From contig JARLJQ010000025.1 of the NCBI GenBank assembly GCA_031291115.1, forward strand, positions 102,269 to 166,268: DNA of 64,000 nucleotides, read 5' to 3'. The DNA comes from Legionella sp. Lineage in GTDB: Bacteria > Pseudomonadota > Gammaproteobacteria > Legionellales > Legionellaceae. Position 1 is the stretch's first letter; every line of letters starts with the position of its first letter. Shown here piece after piece: positions 17,981 to 26,768 of the stretch. The position numbers and the translations under genes are program-made. The notes below the pieces were generated by a model, which worked only from the letters and a program-made list of their open reading frames with translations, was not told the DNA's origin and ran no database searches.

Positions 17981-18748
17981 CTAAAGAATGATGCAGCAGT
18001 TTTTTATACCTTCAACGGGAGGTGCTTCAGAAGCCTCGGCTATTTCAGCACCGATTACAGCTTTGGGAGCAACGTTAATTAAGGTTGCCCCATATGGCTT
18101 TTTCTGTCTAAAAAAAAGATTTTCTTGCTCTAAACGAGCATAAAAATATTCTGCGTCTTTTAATCGATTTTCTTGTTGTTTAGCTCTTGCCAACACACTC
18201 AAGGTTTTTTGATAAAAATCCTGTTCCGGTCTATCTGTCGCTGCTAAAACAGCCGCAATCATAGTATTGTCAGGCGCTCGCAAAATAGCATTTCTATGCT
18301 TTTTACTATCATCTAATAACACTAACTTTTGTTTTTTTAAATCAGCATAATAATTAACAATCATTTTCAGGCGAGCATATTTATCCATTTGATGAAGAAT
18401 ACTGCCATTAATATTAAATAACTCACTATCAGTAGACGATGAATGAAAACGGCAATTTTTAAATTGTGTAGCGGCTTCTAAGGTTAGATTCAAATAGGGT
18501 ATTAAAAGAGCACAAACACTAGGCTCCCAAGCGCCTGATGTAAGGATTAGCACACCATCATAAATGATACATGCGGTATTGATTAACACAGAAAGTTGCT
18601 CTGGATTAATAATATTCACGGTCAATTTGTAAGCGCCTGCTATTGCTCCAACTATATCTGGAGATTTGGAATGGTTAGGATGTATATGACCATGACGCTC
18701 TTTCGTAACAAACACAGTTTCATCAAGATCTAAAACTAAAACAGGCAT
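17981..18748 (-). CDS. HAD-fold protein with C-terminal CaaX box, candidate Dot/Icm effector
   Basis: A 255-aa protein with motif I DLDET (D7, D9, T11), motif II VLILTSGAW and motif IV LVLLDDSKKH, so the phosphatase core is intact. The last residues are GIKNCCIIL-stop. C-I-I-L is a perfect CaaX box, and a terminal Leu favours host geranylgeranyltransferase I. Several L. pneumophila Dot/Icm effectors (for example AnkB) are prenylated by the host in this way. The tail before the box has scattered Glu (AEIAEASEAPPVEG), as in many Dot/Icm signals. There is no signal peptide. The fold and CaaX are seen directly; effector status is inference. Confidence 0.7.
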   Translation of the reverse strand: MPVLVLDLDETVFVTKERHGHIHPNHSKSPDIVGAIAGAYKLTVNIINPEQLSVLINTACIIYDGVLILTSGAWEPSVCALLIPYLNLTLEAATQFKNCRFHSSSTDSELFNINGSILHQMDKYARLKMIVNYYADLKKQKLVLLDDSKKHRNAILRAPDNTMIAAVLAATDRPEQDFYQKTLSVLARAKQQENRLKDAEYFYARLEQENLFFRQKKPYGATLINVAPKAVIGAEIAEASEAPPVEGIKNCCIIL

Positions 18749-18827
18749 AAATTCACTGCGCCGATTAAATGGCTAAAAAACATCTATTCACTCTACAAAA
18801 TGTCACAAAAATCATCTATTAGGCATT

Positions 18828-18842
18828 AGTATACCCTATTTT
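18828..18842 (-). promoter_or_regulatory. Promoter-like block upstream of CaaX gene
   Basis: This is the same 15-nt block as at 17932, with TATACT as a likely -10, about 80 nt before the 18748 start codon. Its conservation across the duplication suggests that gene and promoter were copied together. Confidence 0.5.
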
Positions 18843-19019
18843 CTCTATTTTTTCGAAATACATTTGTCATTCTGCTCCAATGTGAATTAAAACATAATGT
18901 CACAGATGCGGTACGATTCTCAAAAAAGAAATCTATAGTGTATTTAAGACCAAAACACATCAATTTGACTGATTTACAAACTATAATATAGTAATTGTAA
19001 TTATTTTTATGAGCCAATC

Positions 19020-20105
19020 ATGCCTCATGATCTTCATCTTCTTGAAAATAGCTTTTGCAGGCGTTTGGGAATTCAATGGCCTCTAATTCAAGCCCCAATG
19101 GGCGGAGGTCCTTCAACACCTCAATTAGTTGCCGCCGTCTCCAACGCAGGAGCATTAGGCTCATTAGCAGCTGCCTATTGGGCAGCACCTGTAATAGAAC
19201 ACGCAATTCAAGAGACCCGAAAATTAAGCCTTTGCCCTTTTGCTGTAAACCTGTTTGCACCAACAAAAACACCACTAATCGATATGCAACTAGTAGCAGA
19301 AGCACTGAAAGTAACTCAAGGCTACAGACAGGAACTTACACTTCCTGAGCCGCTTGTACAACCACCTTTTTCTGAGGATTTTGAAAAACAATTTGCCGTA
19401 GTATTGCACTACAAGCCTGCAGTTTTTAGTTTTACTTTCGGTTTAATTCCAGAAGAACTAATTAAAGAGTGTGCGCAACAAAAGATCATGACTATAGGCA
19501 CCGCAACGACTCTTGAGGAAGGTTTGGCACTGCAAGAATCAGGAGTGGATGCTGTTGTTGCCCAAGGAATGGAAGCAGGAGGCCATAGAGGTACTTTTAC
19601 TGCAAACCAGCAGGATACACTGATAGGAACCTTCGTTCTTACAAAAATACTCACTCAGGCATTGTCCATACCCGTTATCGCCTCGGGGGGAATCATGAAT
19701 GGTACAGGTATAGCCGCAGCATTAAACCTTGGAGCTCAAGTAGTACAATTGGGAACGGCTTTTCTCCTATGCCAAGAAGCAGGAACCGCCCCCACCTACA
19801 GAGAAGCCTTACAGCACGCTCAGGGGCATGACACGCAACTCACCCGCGCCTTTTCAGGACGCTGGGCACGCGGCATTAAAAATCGTTTTATGCTAGAAAT
19901 GGAACAACACGATTACTCCATTTTACCCTTCCCTATTCAAAATGCCTTTACCCGCGATATCCGAAACAAAGCAAATGAACTAGGACGCGCCGAATTTTTA
20001 TCTTTATGGGCAGGCCAAGGAATTGGGCTCATTCGTCAAATGAGAGCCAAAAAATTACTGCATACGCTGTATGAAGAAACAATCGTGGCATTAGAGAAGG
20101 AATAA
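19020..20105 (+). CDS. Nitronate monooxygenase family protein
   Basis: A 361-aa FMN-dependent TIM-barrel protein. The N-terminal PLIQAPMGGG and SNAGALGSL, the central GMEAGGHRG with the catalytic-type His, and IASGGIMNG plus GAQVVQLGTAFL (phosphate-binding loops) are standard for the NMO/2-nitropropane dioxygenase family. Such enzymes oxidise nitronates and related toxic anions; some relatives are enoyl reductases, so the substrate is not certain. The gene stands alone on the plus strand. A palindromic element lies just after its stop. Confidence 0.88.
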   Translation: MPHDLHLLENSFCRRLGIQWPLIQAPMGGGPSTPQLVAAVSNAGALGSLAAAYWAAPVIEHAIQETRKLSLCPFAVNLFAPTKTPLIDMQLVAEALKVTQGYRQELTLPEPLVQPPFSEDFEKQFAVVLHYKPAVFSFTFGLIPEELIKECAQQKIMTIGTATTLEEGLALQESGVDAVVAQGMEAGGHRGTFTANQQDTLIGTFVLTKILTQALSIPVIASGGIMNGTGIAAALNLGAQVVQLGTAFLLCQEAGTAPTYREALQHAQGHDTQLTRAFSGRWARGIKNRFMLEMEQHDYSILPFPIQNAFTRDIRNKANELGRAEFLSLWAGQGIGLIRQMRAKKLLHTLYEETIVALEKE

Positions 20106-20125
20106 AGCATTTAATTAAAAACCAC

Positions 20126-20380
20126 GTAGCCTGGTTGCTCGCAACTGTATCTTGATCACATTTCTGTGGGTTAAATTCCGCACTGATTTTTGAGGAGTCA
20201 CTGCCTTCGCCTTACCCACAAAAGTGGTCAGTAATTCGTCTTTGCGAGCGTCAGCGAAGCAATCCAGTACTGTGCTCCGAACCCTGGATTGCTTCGCTGA
20301 CGCTCGCAAAGACGGCATGCTTAGGTTATTGGGTGCCAACAGAGATGTGTAGAAGATTCAGTTGCTCGCAACCAGGCTAC
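20126..20380. repeat. Nested palindromic element (about 255 bp)
   Basis: Outer perfect 22-nt inverted arms lie at 20126-20147 and 20359-20380 (core TGGTTGCTCGCAACTG). Inner perfect 31-nt inverted arms lie at 20237-20267 and 20284-20314 (core GCGAGCGTCAGCGAAGC), with a 16-nt loop. It fills the gap between two convergent genes and encodes no protein. The inner unit resembles dispersed bacterial repeats with GCGAGCG...GAAGCAATCC. Confidence 0.85.
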
Positions 20381-20405
20381 ACTTTAAATGTACAACAAGA
20401 AATTC

Positions 20406-20843
20406 TTATCTCGGTGAGGAACGAAAACTTACAGCAATACGATTCCAAGCATTAATAGTAGCAATCGCTACCGTCAAATCAACTACTTCCTTTTCGCTAA
20501 AGTGCTGCGTTAGCTCTTGATACAAATCATCTGGAGCATGCGTTTTTACTAATAAAGTAACCGCCTCAGTCCAGGCTAAGGCAGCACGCTCACGCTCAGA
20601 AAAAAATGAAGTTTCCTGCCAAGCCACAACGGCAGATAAACGGCGCTCTGACTCGCCTTCTTTTCTCGCTTCAGAGCTGTGTAAGTCAACACAATAAGAA
20701 CAACCATTAATTTGCGAGGCACGCAGTTTTACAAGGTTTAGTAAGGTTTTCTCTAAACCACATTGATTGATAAAACGCTCTAATTCCATCATGGCTTTAA
20801 TTGCCTCAGGAGAGGCCTTCATGTAATTAATTCGTGAGCTCAT
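20406..20843 (-). CDS. Carboxymuconolactone decarboxylase/AhpD-like protein
   Basis: A 145-aa all-helical protein with the redox-type signature CSYCVDLHS (C-x-x-C-x3-H) following LVKLRASQING. This marks the AhpD-like branch of the carboxymuconolactone decarboxylase family rather than the decarboxylase itself. The cysteine pair and histidine form a peroxidase or thiol-relay site. An AGGA ribosome site lies upstream of the start. It is likely a general alkylhydroperoxidase-type antioxidant; no partner is adjacent. Confidence 0.88.
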   Translation of the reverse strand: MSSRINYMKASPEAIKAMMELERFINQCGLEKTLLNLVKLRASQINGCSYCVDLHSSEARKEGESERRLSAVVAWQETSFFSERERAALAWTEAVTLLVKTHAPDDLYQELTQHFSEKEVVDLTVAIATINAWNRIAVSFRSSPR

Positions 20844-20883
20844 TTTCGTTTATCCTTAAACAAGTTAAATAAAAACACGTACA

Positions 20884-21906
20884 TCATACAGGAGATAAAA
20901 CAACCGCTAATTTCTCCATCACCTCATCAACAGAAATTAACTTCATGCTTTCATCTCCATGAACATGCTGTCCCCAAACCTCTTCTATTGTAGCACTACC
21001 TAAAATTTCTTTCGCAGCATCTGGGTAACGGTTCACTACTAAATGCTGGAACAGATAAGGACCGGAAATCAAAGGATTAGTCACTGCATGTAACGCAATA
21101 ACAGGCGTATTTACTGCGGTAGACATATGAGATGGTCCCGTATCAGGACATAAAACAACCGTCGCCTTACTAATCAATGCCAACAACTGCTTGGGCTTTG
21201 TTTTACCCGCTAAATTAATCGCAGGGATAACCTCAGCAATCTGCTCCGCTAATTGCTTATCAAAATCCCCAGGACCGCCGGTAATAACAACGTGTACCTG
21301 CCATCGTTCCTGAGCTTGTTTCAATACGTCAATATAACGTTCTGTAGGCCAACTTCGTTCAGGCTTACTTGCCGCAGGATTAATCACCAAAATCGGTCCC
21401 TGCTTGGGTAAATGCTGTTCCGCCCATTCATAATCAGCAGCAGAAATTGGCAAATCCCAACGAATTACTTTTTCCTGAATTCCTAAAGCATCTGCAAACT
21501 TCAAAAAACCATCTAAAGTATGCTCAAAACCAGGCTTAATTCGTTCATTAATAAACCAGCCATGACCATCATTAGCACGATGCTCATCATAACCAATTTT
21601 GCGTTTGGCTTTAATCAAAGGATAAAGGAAGTTGGTTCTAAGACTTGCTTGAGGTGCTAACAGCACATCAAACCTGCGGCCATTCATTTGCTTTTTAAAA
21701 TGCCAATAATCAGCAAGGCCTTTAGGTTTATCAATGACAATAAACTCAACCCCATCCATACCTTCTACTAAATCAAAGGCAGGCCTGGAGATAACCCAGG
21801 TTAATTGAGCTTGTGGTAAATTAGCCTGCAAAGTTCTAATCAGCGGAACCGCCATTAAAACATCACCTAAAGCAGAAAGCCTTACAATACAAATAGAATT
21901 AATCAT
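20884..21906 (-). CDS. Family 9 glycosyltransferase (heptosyltransferase-like)
   Basis: 340 aa from ATG 21906 (MINSICIVRLSALGDVLMA). The N-terminal RLSALGDVLMAVPLIRTL, the central ILVINPAASKPERSWP and LCPDTGPSHMSTAVNTPVIALHA are hallmarks of GT9 ADP-heptose:LPS heptosyltransferases. The enzyme would add a heptose-type sugar to the LPS inner core on the cytoplasmic face. Which acceptor (WaaC, WaaF or another) cannot be read. It overlaps the end of the small zinc-finger gene by 8 nt, so the pair is one operon. Confidence 0.9.
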   Translation of the reverse strand: MINSICIVRLSALGDVLMAVPLIRTLQANLPQAQLTWVISRPAFDLVEGMDGVEFIVIDKPKGLADYWHFKKQMNGRRFDVLLAPQASLRTNFLYPLIKAKRKIGYDEHRANDGHGWFINERIKPGFEHTLDGFLKFADALGIQEKVIRWDLPISAADYEWAEQHLPKQGPILVINPAASKPERSWPTERYIDVLKQAQERWQVHVVITGGPGDFDKQLAEQIAEVIPAINLAGKTKPKQLLALISKATVVLCPDTGPSHMSTAVNTPVIALHAVTNPLISGPYLFQHLVVNRYPDAAKEILGSATIEEVWGQHVHGDESMKLISVDEVMEKLAVVLSPV

Positions 21907-22093
21907 TCTGTAATACAAATCTCGAGCCACAATACGGGCATACTTCAACGCCTGTTTTTTCTATAGGTAAATAAACTTTAGGATGAGCATTCCATAATTC
22001 CATTTGATCCGTTGGGCAACTTAATGGTAATTCGTGACGGTGCACTACGTAATTTTTTTTCGTACTTGCCGGCTCTTTTTTATCGTTTAACAT
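21899..22093 (-). CDS. Zinc-finger (zf-CHCC type) protein
   Basis: A 64-aa protein from ATG 22093. Cys in LSCPTDQ, His in NAHPKVYL, then CPYCGSRF give the C-x8-H-x(n)-C-x2-C zinc site of the zf-CHCC family, which includes the NDUFS6 zinc domain of complex I and many small bacterial proteins. Function in bacteria is unclear. It is translationally coupled to the glycosyltransferase downstream. Confidence 0.75.
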   Translation of the reverse strand: MLNDKKEPASTKKNYVVHRHELPLSCPTDQMELWNAHPKVYLPIEKTGVEVCPYCGSRFVLQND

Positions 22094-22121
22094 ACTGTTC
22101 CTTAATTCAATGCCCACATAC

Positions 22122-22265
22122 TAGGATCTGTTGACATTTCTACTATATTGGCCGAAATAGGCTGATTTTCTCCGCTCCGATACTCACATACTCATGTATG
22201 CTGCGTTTCGGTGCTCGAAAATCAGCCTATTTCAGCTCAATCTAGCGAAACGTCAACAGCCCCTA
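22122..22265. repeat. Family A palindromic repeat, copy 3 (expanded)
   Basis: The ends (CTGTTGACATTTC at the left, GAAACGTCAACAGCCCCT at the right) belong to family A. An inner inverted pair at 22154-22170 and 22217-22233 (GAAATAGGCTGATTTTC) adds a second stem, so this copy is about twice the length of the others. Confidence 0.8.
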
Positions 22266-22287
22266 CAGAGGCTTCAAAAATAAATAT

Positions 22288-23220
22288 TCAGGGATTATCT
22301 AATATTTCCCGCGTTTTCGCCATGATCTCATCACTAAAAGCCGCATTTTGTGGATCAAAACGCCAGGCCTCATCCCAATGCCTGAGCCAAGTTAATTGCC
22401 GTTTGGCCAATTGGCGGGTCGCAGCAATACCTTTATCACGCATCGTTGCCTCATCATAATCCCCATGCAAGTATTCAAGAGCCTGTCGATAACCCACACA
22501 ACGCATTGCTGGCAAATTCATATCCACAGACCATTTTTGCTTTAATTGCTTCACTTCCTTAATAAAACCCTGAGCCAACATCTGATCAAAACGCAATGCA
22601 ATACGCTCATGCAACCAAGCACGCTGCTCTGGAAATAAAATAAAATTCACAAATTGATAATCTGGGCCGTCTTTTTGTTGCGCCAGCAGATCAGATAAAG
22701 AAACGCCCGTCAGATAATACACTTCCAACGCACGTTGAATTCGTTGTGTATCATGCGCGTGAATACGCGCTGCAGCCTTTGAGTCAACTTGCGTTAATTT
22801 TTGATGAAGTGCATCCCAGCCATGGGATGCCGCTTCCTCTTCCAATTGTTGGCGTAGTTCCTGATTGGCTTCGGGCAAGACCGATAAGCCTTTTTGTAAG
22901 GCATTAAAATACATCATCGTACCCCCTACTAATAAGGGGATTTTACCGCGGCTGATAATGTCTTCCGATAACAAGCAGGCATCCGTACAGAACTCTGCGG
23001 CAGAATAAGACGCCACAGGATCTTTAATATCAATCAAATGATGTGGCGCCACTAATAATTCTTCAGCTGAAGGTTTAGCGGTTCCAATATTCATCTCTCG
23101 ATAAATCATCGCTGAATCAACACTGATAATTTCAAAAGGATAATGTTTCACCAATTCACAGGCTAAAGCCGTTTTCCCTGAAGCGGTTGGCCCCATCAAA
23201 CAAAAAATTAATTTAGACAT
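22288..23220 (-). CDS. miaA: tRNA dimethylallyltransferase MiaA
   Basis: A 310-aa protein. The start at 23220 overlaps the mutL stop by 8 nt. The P-loop GPTASGKT near the N-terminus, SVDSAMIYREMNIGTAKP (tRNA A37 pocket) and DTQRIQRALEVY identify MiaA. It transfers a dimethylallyl group to A37 of tRNAs reading codons that begin with U. It follows mutL as in many gammaproteobacteria, but hfq, the usual next gene, is absent here; a family A repeat and unrelated genes follow instead. Confidence 0.95.
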   Translation of the reverse strand: MSKLIFCLMGPTASGKTALACELVKHYPFEIISVDSAMIYREMNIGTAKPSAEELLVAPHHLIDIKDPVASYSAAEFCTDACLLSEDIISRGKIPLLVGGTMMYFNALQKGLSVLPEANQELRQQLEEEAASHGWDALHQKLTQVDSKAAARIHAHDTQRIQRALEVYYLTGVSLSDLLAQQKDGPDYQFVNFILFPEQRAWLHERIALRFDQMLAQGFIKEVKQLKQKWSVDMNLPAMRCVGYRQALEYLHGDYDEATMRDKGIAATRQLAKRQLTWLRHWDEAWRFDPQNAAFSDEIMAKTREILDNP

Positions 23221-24856
23221 GTAATAAATTCCGACAATCTTCAACCGTTAATGCTTTATACAAGCCTGGTTTTTTATTTTCCTGTCCCTGCGATTTAATC
23301 AAGAGCTGATTTAATTCCATTTTTTCTTCATGGCTAAGTAGCCTGGGATCAAAGGTTTGTGACTGGCTGATTAACTCAAGTAATCCAGTCACAGACAGTG
23401 TTTCTAATGCAGCAACTGCATCTAAAAATAACTGAAGATCCAGATAAGGAATGCTTAATGGAATAGTACGAATCAATAGTTCGCTCTCACCCGCTAATTC
23501 AAGTTGAATTCCTAATTGGCCTAAATGGTTCATCCACTCAGTAACCTTATTTTTTGCTGGCAAAGAATAGCGAATGGGTACTAATAAAGGCCGACTTGCC
23601 AGAGGCAAAGACAGTTGAACCAGTTGCTCTTGCAGCGCGTGTTGTTGCAAGGTAAGAAGGTTCACTACATAAGGCTGTTGTTGAATAAATGCCAATATAT
23701 GGCTGTTATTTAAAATAACCCAAGAAACTTCCTCTGCAAAATGGCTTAGTTTTTTACCTAAAGGCTCTAACTGCGGATAAGGCTCTCGAACTTCTTGAGC
23801 ACTCCCTGATTGATTGTATGGAGCCAGTTCATAAATTCTCTCTGCCTCATTAGGCACTTGAGTCGAATTTAATGCAGCCGTCAATTGGGACGTAAAAAAA
23901 TCATGCACCAGACGCGGTTGTTGAAAGCGTACTTCATGTTTGGTTGGATGCACGTTGACATCTACTTCCCCATTATCAATTGTAAAGTATAAAACGCAGG
24001 CAGGAAAACGCCCCGGATGCAAAAACCCATCGTAGGCTTGCTTTAACGCATGGTTAAGTAATTTATCTTTCACCATCCGTTGATTAATATAAACCCACTG
24101 ACGATCATTTTGACTGCGCTGAAAATTAGCGTTGCTGATCCAGCCATAAAGCCGCATGCTGCCACTTTCTACATCCAGAAAAACAGATTCTTTGACAAAG
24201 GCACTGCCTAAGATACGTGTAATTCGTGTTATTTGTGCTTGCTCGCTGGTTGCTGCAGGGAGTAATAAGACCTGTTTGCCATTATGTTTTAGCGTTAAAG
24301 TAATGCCTGGCGCACTTAATGCAAATCGTTTTACTACCGTTTCAATCGATTGAAACTCCAGTTTTTCACTTTTTAAAAACCGTTTACGCACCGGTGCATT
24401 AAAGAACAAATCAACAACATCGATCGTTGTACCCATGCTGCGCGCACAAGGAACAATACTCACATCGGTACCCTGAACACGCAACATCATTGCCGTGTCT
24501 TGTTCTGCAGGTTTGGAGCTGATACTCACTTTTGCAATTGAAGCAATACTGGCCAGCGCCTCGCCTCGAAACCCCATGCTGTCAATGGCGTATAAATCAT
24601 TCAGGTTGCTAATTTTGCTGGTAGCATGTGCTGAAATGGCTAAAGGTAAGTCTTCAGCCACAATTCCCGTACCATTATCACTGATTTTAATTTGATTTAG
24701 GCCACCGTAACCAATTTCAATAGTTATTGCATCGGCCCCTGCATCTAATGAGTTTTCCAATAACTCTTTCACCACGGAAGCTGGCCGCTCAATCACCTCA
24801 CCAGCAGCAATTTGATTGGCAATAAGCGGCGGTAATTGATGAATCCTTGTATTCAT
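23213..24856 (-). CDS. mutL: DNA mismatch repair protein MutL
   Basis: A 547-aa protein. The N-terminal GHKL ATPase has IAAGEVIERPASVVKELLENSLDAGA, DNGTGI and GFRGEAL (motifs I-III). The C-terminal dimerisation domain follows a variable linker near residues 320-370. The C-terminal region has only a degenerate QQHALQEQ in place of the DQHAxxE endonuclease motif. It therefore likely acts, like E. coli MutL, as a MutS/MutH-type coordinator without nicking activity. It sits between amiC and miaA with short overlaps, as in E. coli. Confidence 0.96.
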   Translation of the reverse strand: MNTRIHQLPPLIANQIAAGEVIERPASVVKELLENSLDAGADAITIEIGYGGLNQIKISDNGTGIVAEDLPLAISAHATSKISNLNDLYAIDSMGFRGEALASIASIAKVSISSKPAEQDTAMMLRVQGTDVSIVPCARSMGTTIDVVDLFFNAPVRKRFLKSEKLEFQSIETVVKRFALSAPGITLTLKHNGKQVLLLPAATSEQAQITRITRILGSAFVKESVFLDVESGSMRLYGWISNANFQRSQNDRQWVYINQRMVKDKLLNHALKQAYDGFLHPGRFPACVLYFTIDNGEVDVNVHPTKHEVRFQQPRLVHDFFTSQLTAALNSTQVPNEAERIYELAPYNQSGSAQEVREPYPQLEPLGKKLSHFAEEVSWVILNNSHILAFIQQQPYVVNLLTLQQHALQEQLVQLSLPLASRPLLVPIRYSLPAKNKVTEWMNHLGQLGIQLELAGESELLIRTIPLSIPYLDLQLFLDAVAALETLSVTGLLELISQSQTFDPRLLSHEEKMELNQLLIKSQGQENKKPGLYKALTVEDCRNLLHV

Positions 24857-26283
24857 GCGGTAGCAATCGTCAGTTTTTGTCCTGGCTTCAAACGCACTGC
24901 ATTCGGCAAATGATTTTTAGCTTGCAAGGCACTTACAGAAACATGATAACGCGCAGCAATTGCAGGCAGTGTTTCTCCAGCGCGGACTATATGCAACTTA
25001 CTGGAAACCGTTGCTTCAATACGAGAACCATGCGGTGGATTTTCCCAAAAATAACCTTTAATTCCTTGGAATATTGCCTGACTCAATTGCACTTGATACC
25101 GGCCATTAGTCAGGTTACGCTCTTCTCGAGGATTGGAAATAAAACCCGTTTCAACCAAGATAGAAGGCATATCCGGAGATTTTAGAACCATAAAGCGCGC
25201 TTGTTCTACGCGTGAATTATGCAAAGTGGTAAAACCACCTAGTTGATGCAAAACACGCGTAGCCATTTGCAAGCCGGCATTAATAGTGGCTGTTTGTGAC
25301 AAGTCAATTAACACCGAACGTACTATGCCATTGCGGTCGTCCAGCTCACCTAAATTCACACCACCTAATTCAGAATAGTTTTCTTTTTCTGCGAGCCAAC
25401 GCGCCGCCTCACTGGTTGCCCCACTTTGGGATAAAGCAAATACCGAAGCACCTTGCGAATGAGGATTATGGAAGGCATCAGCATGAATGGCGACAAAGAC
25501 ATCCCCATTATATTTTCTGGCAATTTCCATCCGTTTGCGTAAACCTACATAGTAATCACCAGAACGTGTTAATACTGCACGCATTCCTGGTTGCTGATCG
25601 ATTAATTTTTTTAGTTTCAGAGTAATTGCTAACACCACATCCTTTTCTTTACTACGATGTGGGCCTCTCGCTCCCGCATCTTTACCACCATGACCTGCGT
25701 CTAATACAACAATCACATCACGCAATGAGTGTGACGGACGGTTATATACTGTAATCGGAGTCTGACGAGCTAAAATAGGTTGTACTCGTGGTGGAGTCGC
25801 CGTTTTTTTAACGAGTAACGACACGTGCTTTGCCGGTGTGGTTTTAGTTAGTGTTTTATTAATAGCAAGAGGTGCATGCACTAAAGCCGCAGGCTCATTG
25901 CGATACAATAAATCAATACGAACACCATTCAACGCCCCTGGTGGTTGCCAGGACGAGGTACGTGCTTGTACTTTTTGATTCAAATCCAATACCAGGCGTA
26001 ATACACTGGGGTTATTCTGCCCTGCGCGTACTTGCCTTACTACGGCATTGCTTAAACCTTGTTGTTTTAAATTCACGGCTAATAGAGTTCCTTTTAAATC
26101 CAATACCACGCGCTCAGGATTAGATAAAGAAATTAAACTGTGCGTAAATGCCCCATCAATGGTAAGAAACAAAGAGGTCTTATTTTTTTGCTGTTGTAAC
26201 GCAACCGCCTTCAGCTGTGCACCAAATGCTGCCCCGGAGCTAAAACACAGCGCCACAATGAAACACCATGATCGCAAGCTCAT
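24853..26283 (-). CDS. amiC: N-acetylmuramoyl-L-alanine amidase (AmiB/C type) with LysM
   Basis: A 476-aa periplasmic protein. The signal peptide ends near FGAQLKA. An AMIN domain (about 25-130) targets the division site. Amidase_3 (about 188-415) contains VVLDAGHGGKDAGA (zinc His), a later IHADAF and the catalytic-type VETGFISN. A LysM unit at about 428-475 binds glycan. It cleaves the amide between MurNAc and the stem peptide during daughter-cell separation. The symbol is by domain layout; amiB is equally possible. It overlaps mutL and tsaE by 4 nt each. Confidence 0.92.
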   Translation of the reverse strand: MSLRSWCFIVALCFSSGAAFGAQLKAVALQQQKNKTSLFLTIDGAFTHSLISLSNPERVVLDLKGTLLAVNLKQQGLSNAVVRQVRAGQNNPSVLRLVLDLNQKVQARTSSWQPPGALNGVRIDLLYRNEPAALVHAPLAINKTLTKTTPAKHVSLLVKKTATPPRVQPILARQTPITVYNRPSHSLRDVIVVLDAGHGGKDAGARGPHRSKEKDVVLAITLKLKKLIDQQPGMRAVLTRSGDYYVGLRKRMEIARKYNGDVFVAIHADAFHNPHSQGASVFALSQSGATSEAARWLAEKENYSELGGVNLGELDDRNGIVRSVLIDLSQTATINAGLQMATRVLHQLGGFTTLHNSRVEQARFMVLKSPDMPSILVETGFISNPREERNLTNGRYQVQLSQAIFQGIKGYFWENPPHGSRIEATVSSKLHIVRAGETLPAIAARYHVSVSALQAKNHLPNAVRLKPGQKLTIATA

Positions 26284-26768
26284 AATTCACCTGTAAGGCG
26301 AGCTAAAATTCCTTTGCCAGCGTCACTTAATGCGGTAATTTGCATTTCGCGTCCAGCCCCTTTAATGCTTAACTTAAAACGAATATCTTCTTTAGGCAAT
26401 GCTTTTCCGGCATGTTCAGCCCATTCAATGCAACAGATACTTTCAGGTGTAAAATAATCCCGAAACCCAAGATATTCTAACTCTTCCTCATGATGAATAC
26501 GGTATAAATCAAAATGATGTACTGGCATGTTGTGACACACATAGCTTTCTACCAATGAAAAAGTAGGGCTTTTAATTGCAGAGGTGATTCCCAACTGCCT
26601 CAACATGGCACGTACCAGAGTGGTTTTTCCAGCGCCCAGATCGCCACTAAAGGTTAAAATTAAAGGCGGATGCAACAAAGTTGCAAGCTTCATGGCAAAT
26701 GAAGCGCTCGCTTGTTCATCGGGTAAATCTAAAATTACTATTTGAGCACAGTTACTGGTCGTCATCAT
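26280..26768 (-). CDS. tsaE: tRNA threonylcarbamoyladenosine biosynthesis ATPase TsaE
   Basis: A 162-aa protein with the P-loop GDLGAGKTTLVRAML, then SPTFSLVESY and a FDLYRI segment, all typical of TsaE (YjeE). It supplies ATPase function to the TsaBD complex that makes the t6A37 modification on ANN-decoding tRNAs. The position between nnr and the amidase gene matches E. coli yjeF-yjeE-amiB. It starts within the stop of nnr (ATGA). Confidence 0.95.
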   Translation of the reverse strand: MMTTSNCAQIVILDLPDEQASASFAMKLATLLHPPLILTFSGDLGAGKTTLVRAMLRQLGITSAIKSPTFSLVESYVCHNMPVHHFDLYRIHHEEELEYLGFRDYFTPESICCIEWAEHAGKALPKEDIRFKLSIKGAGREMQITALSDAGKGILARLTGEL

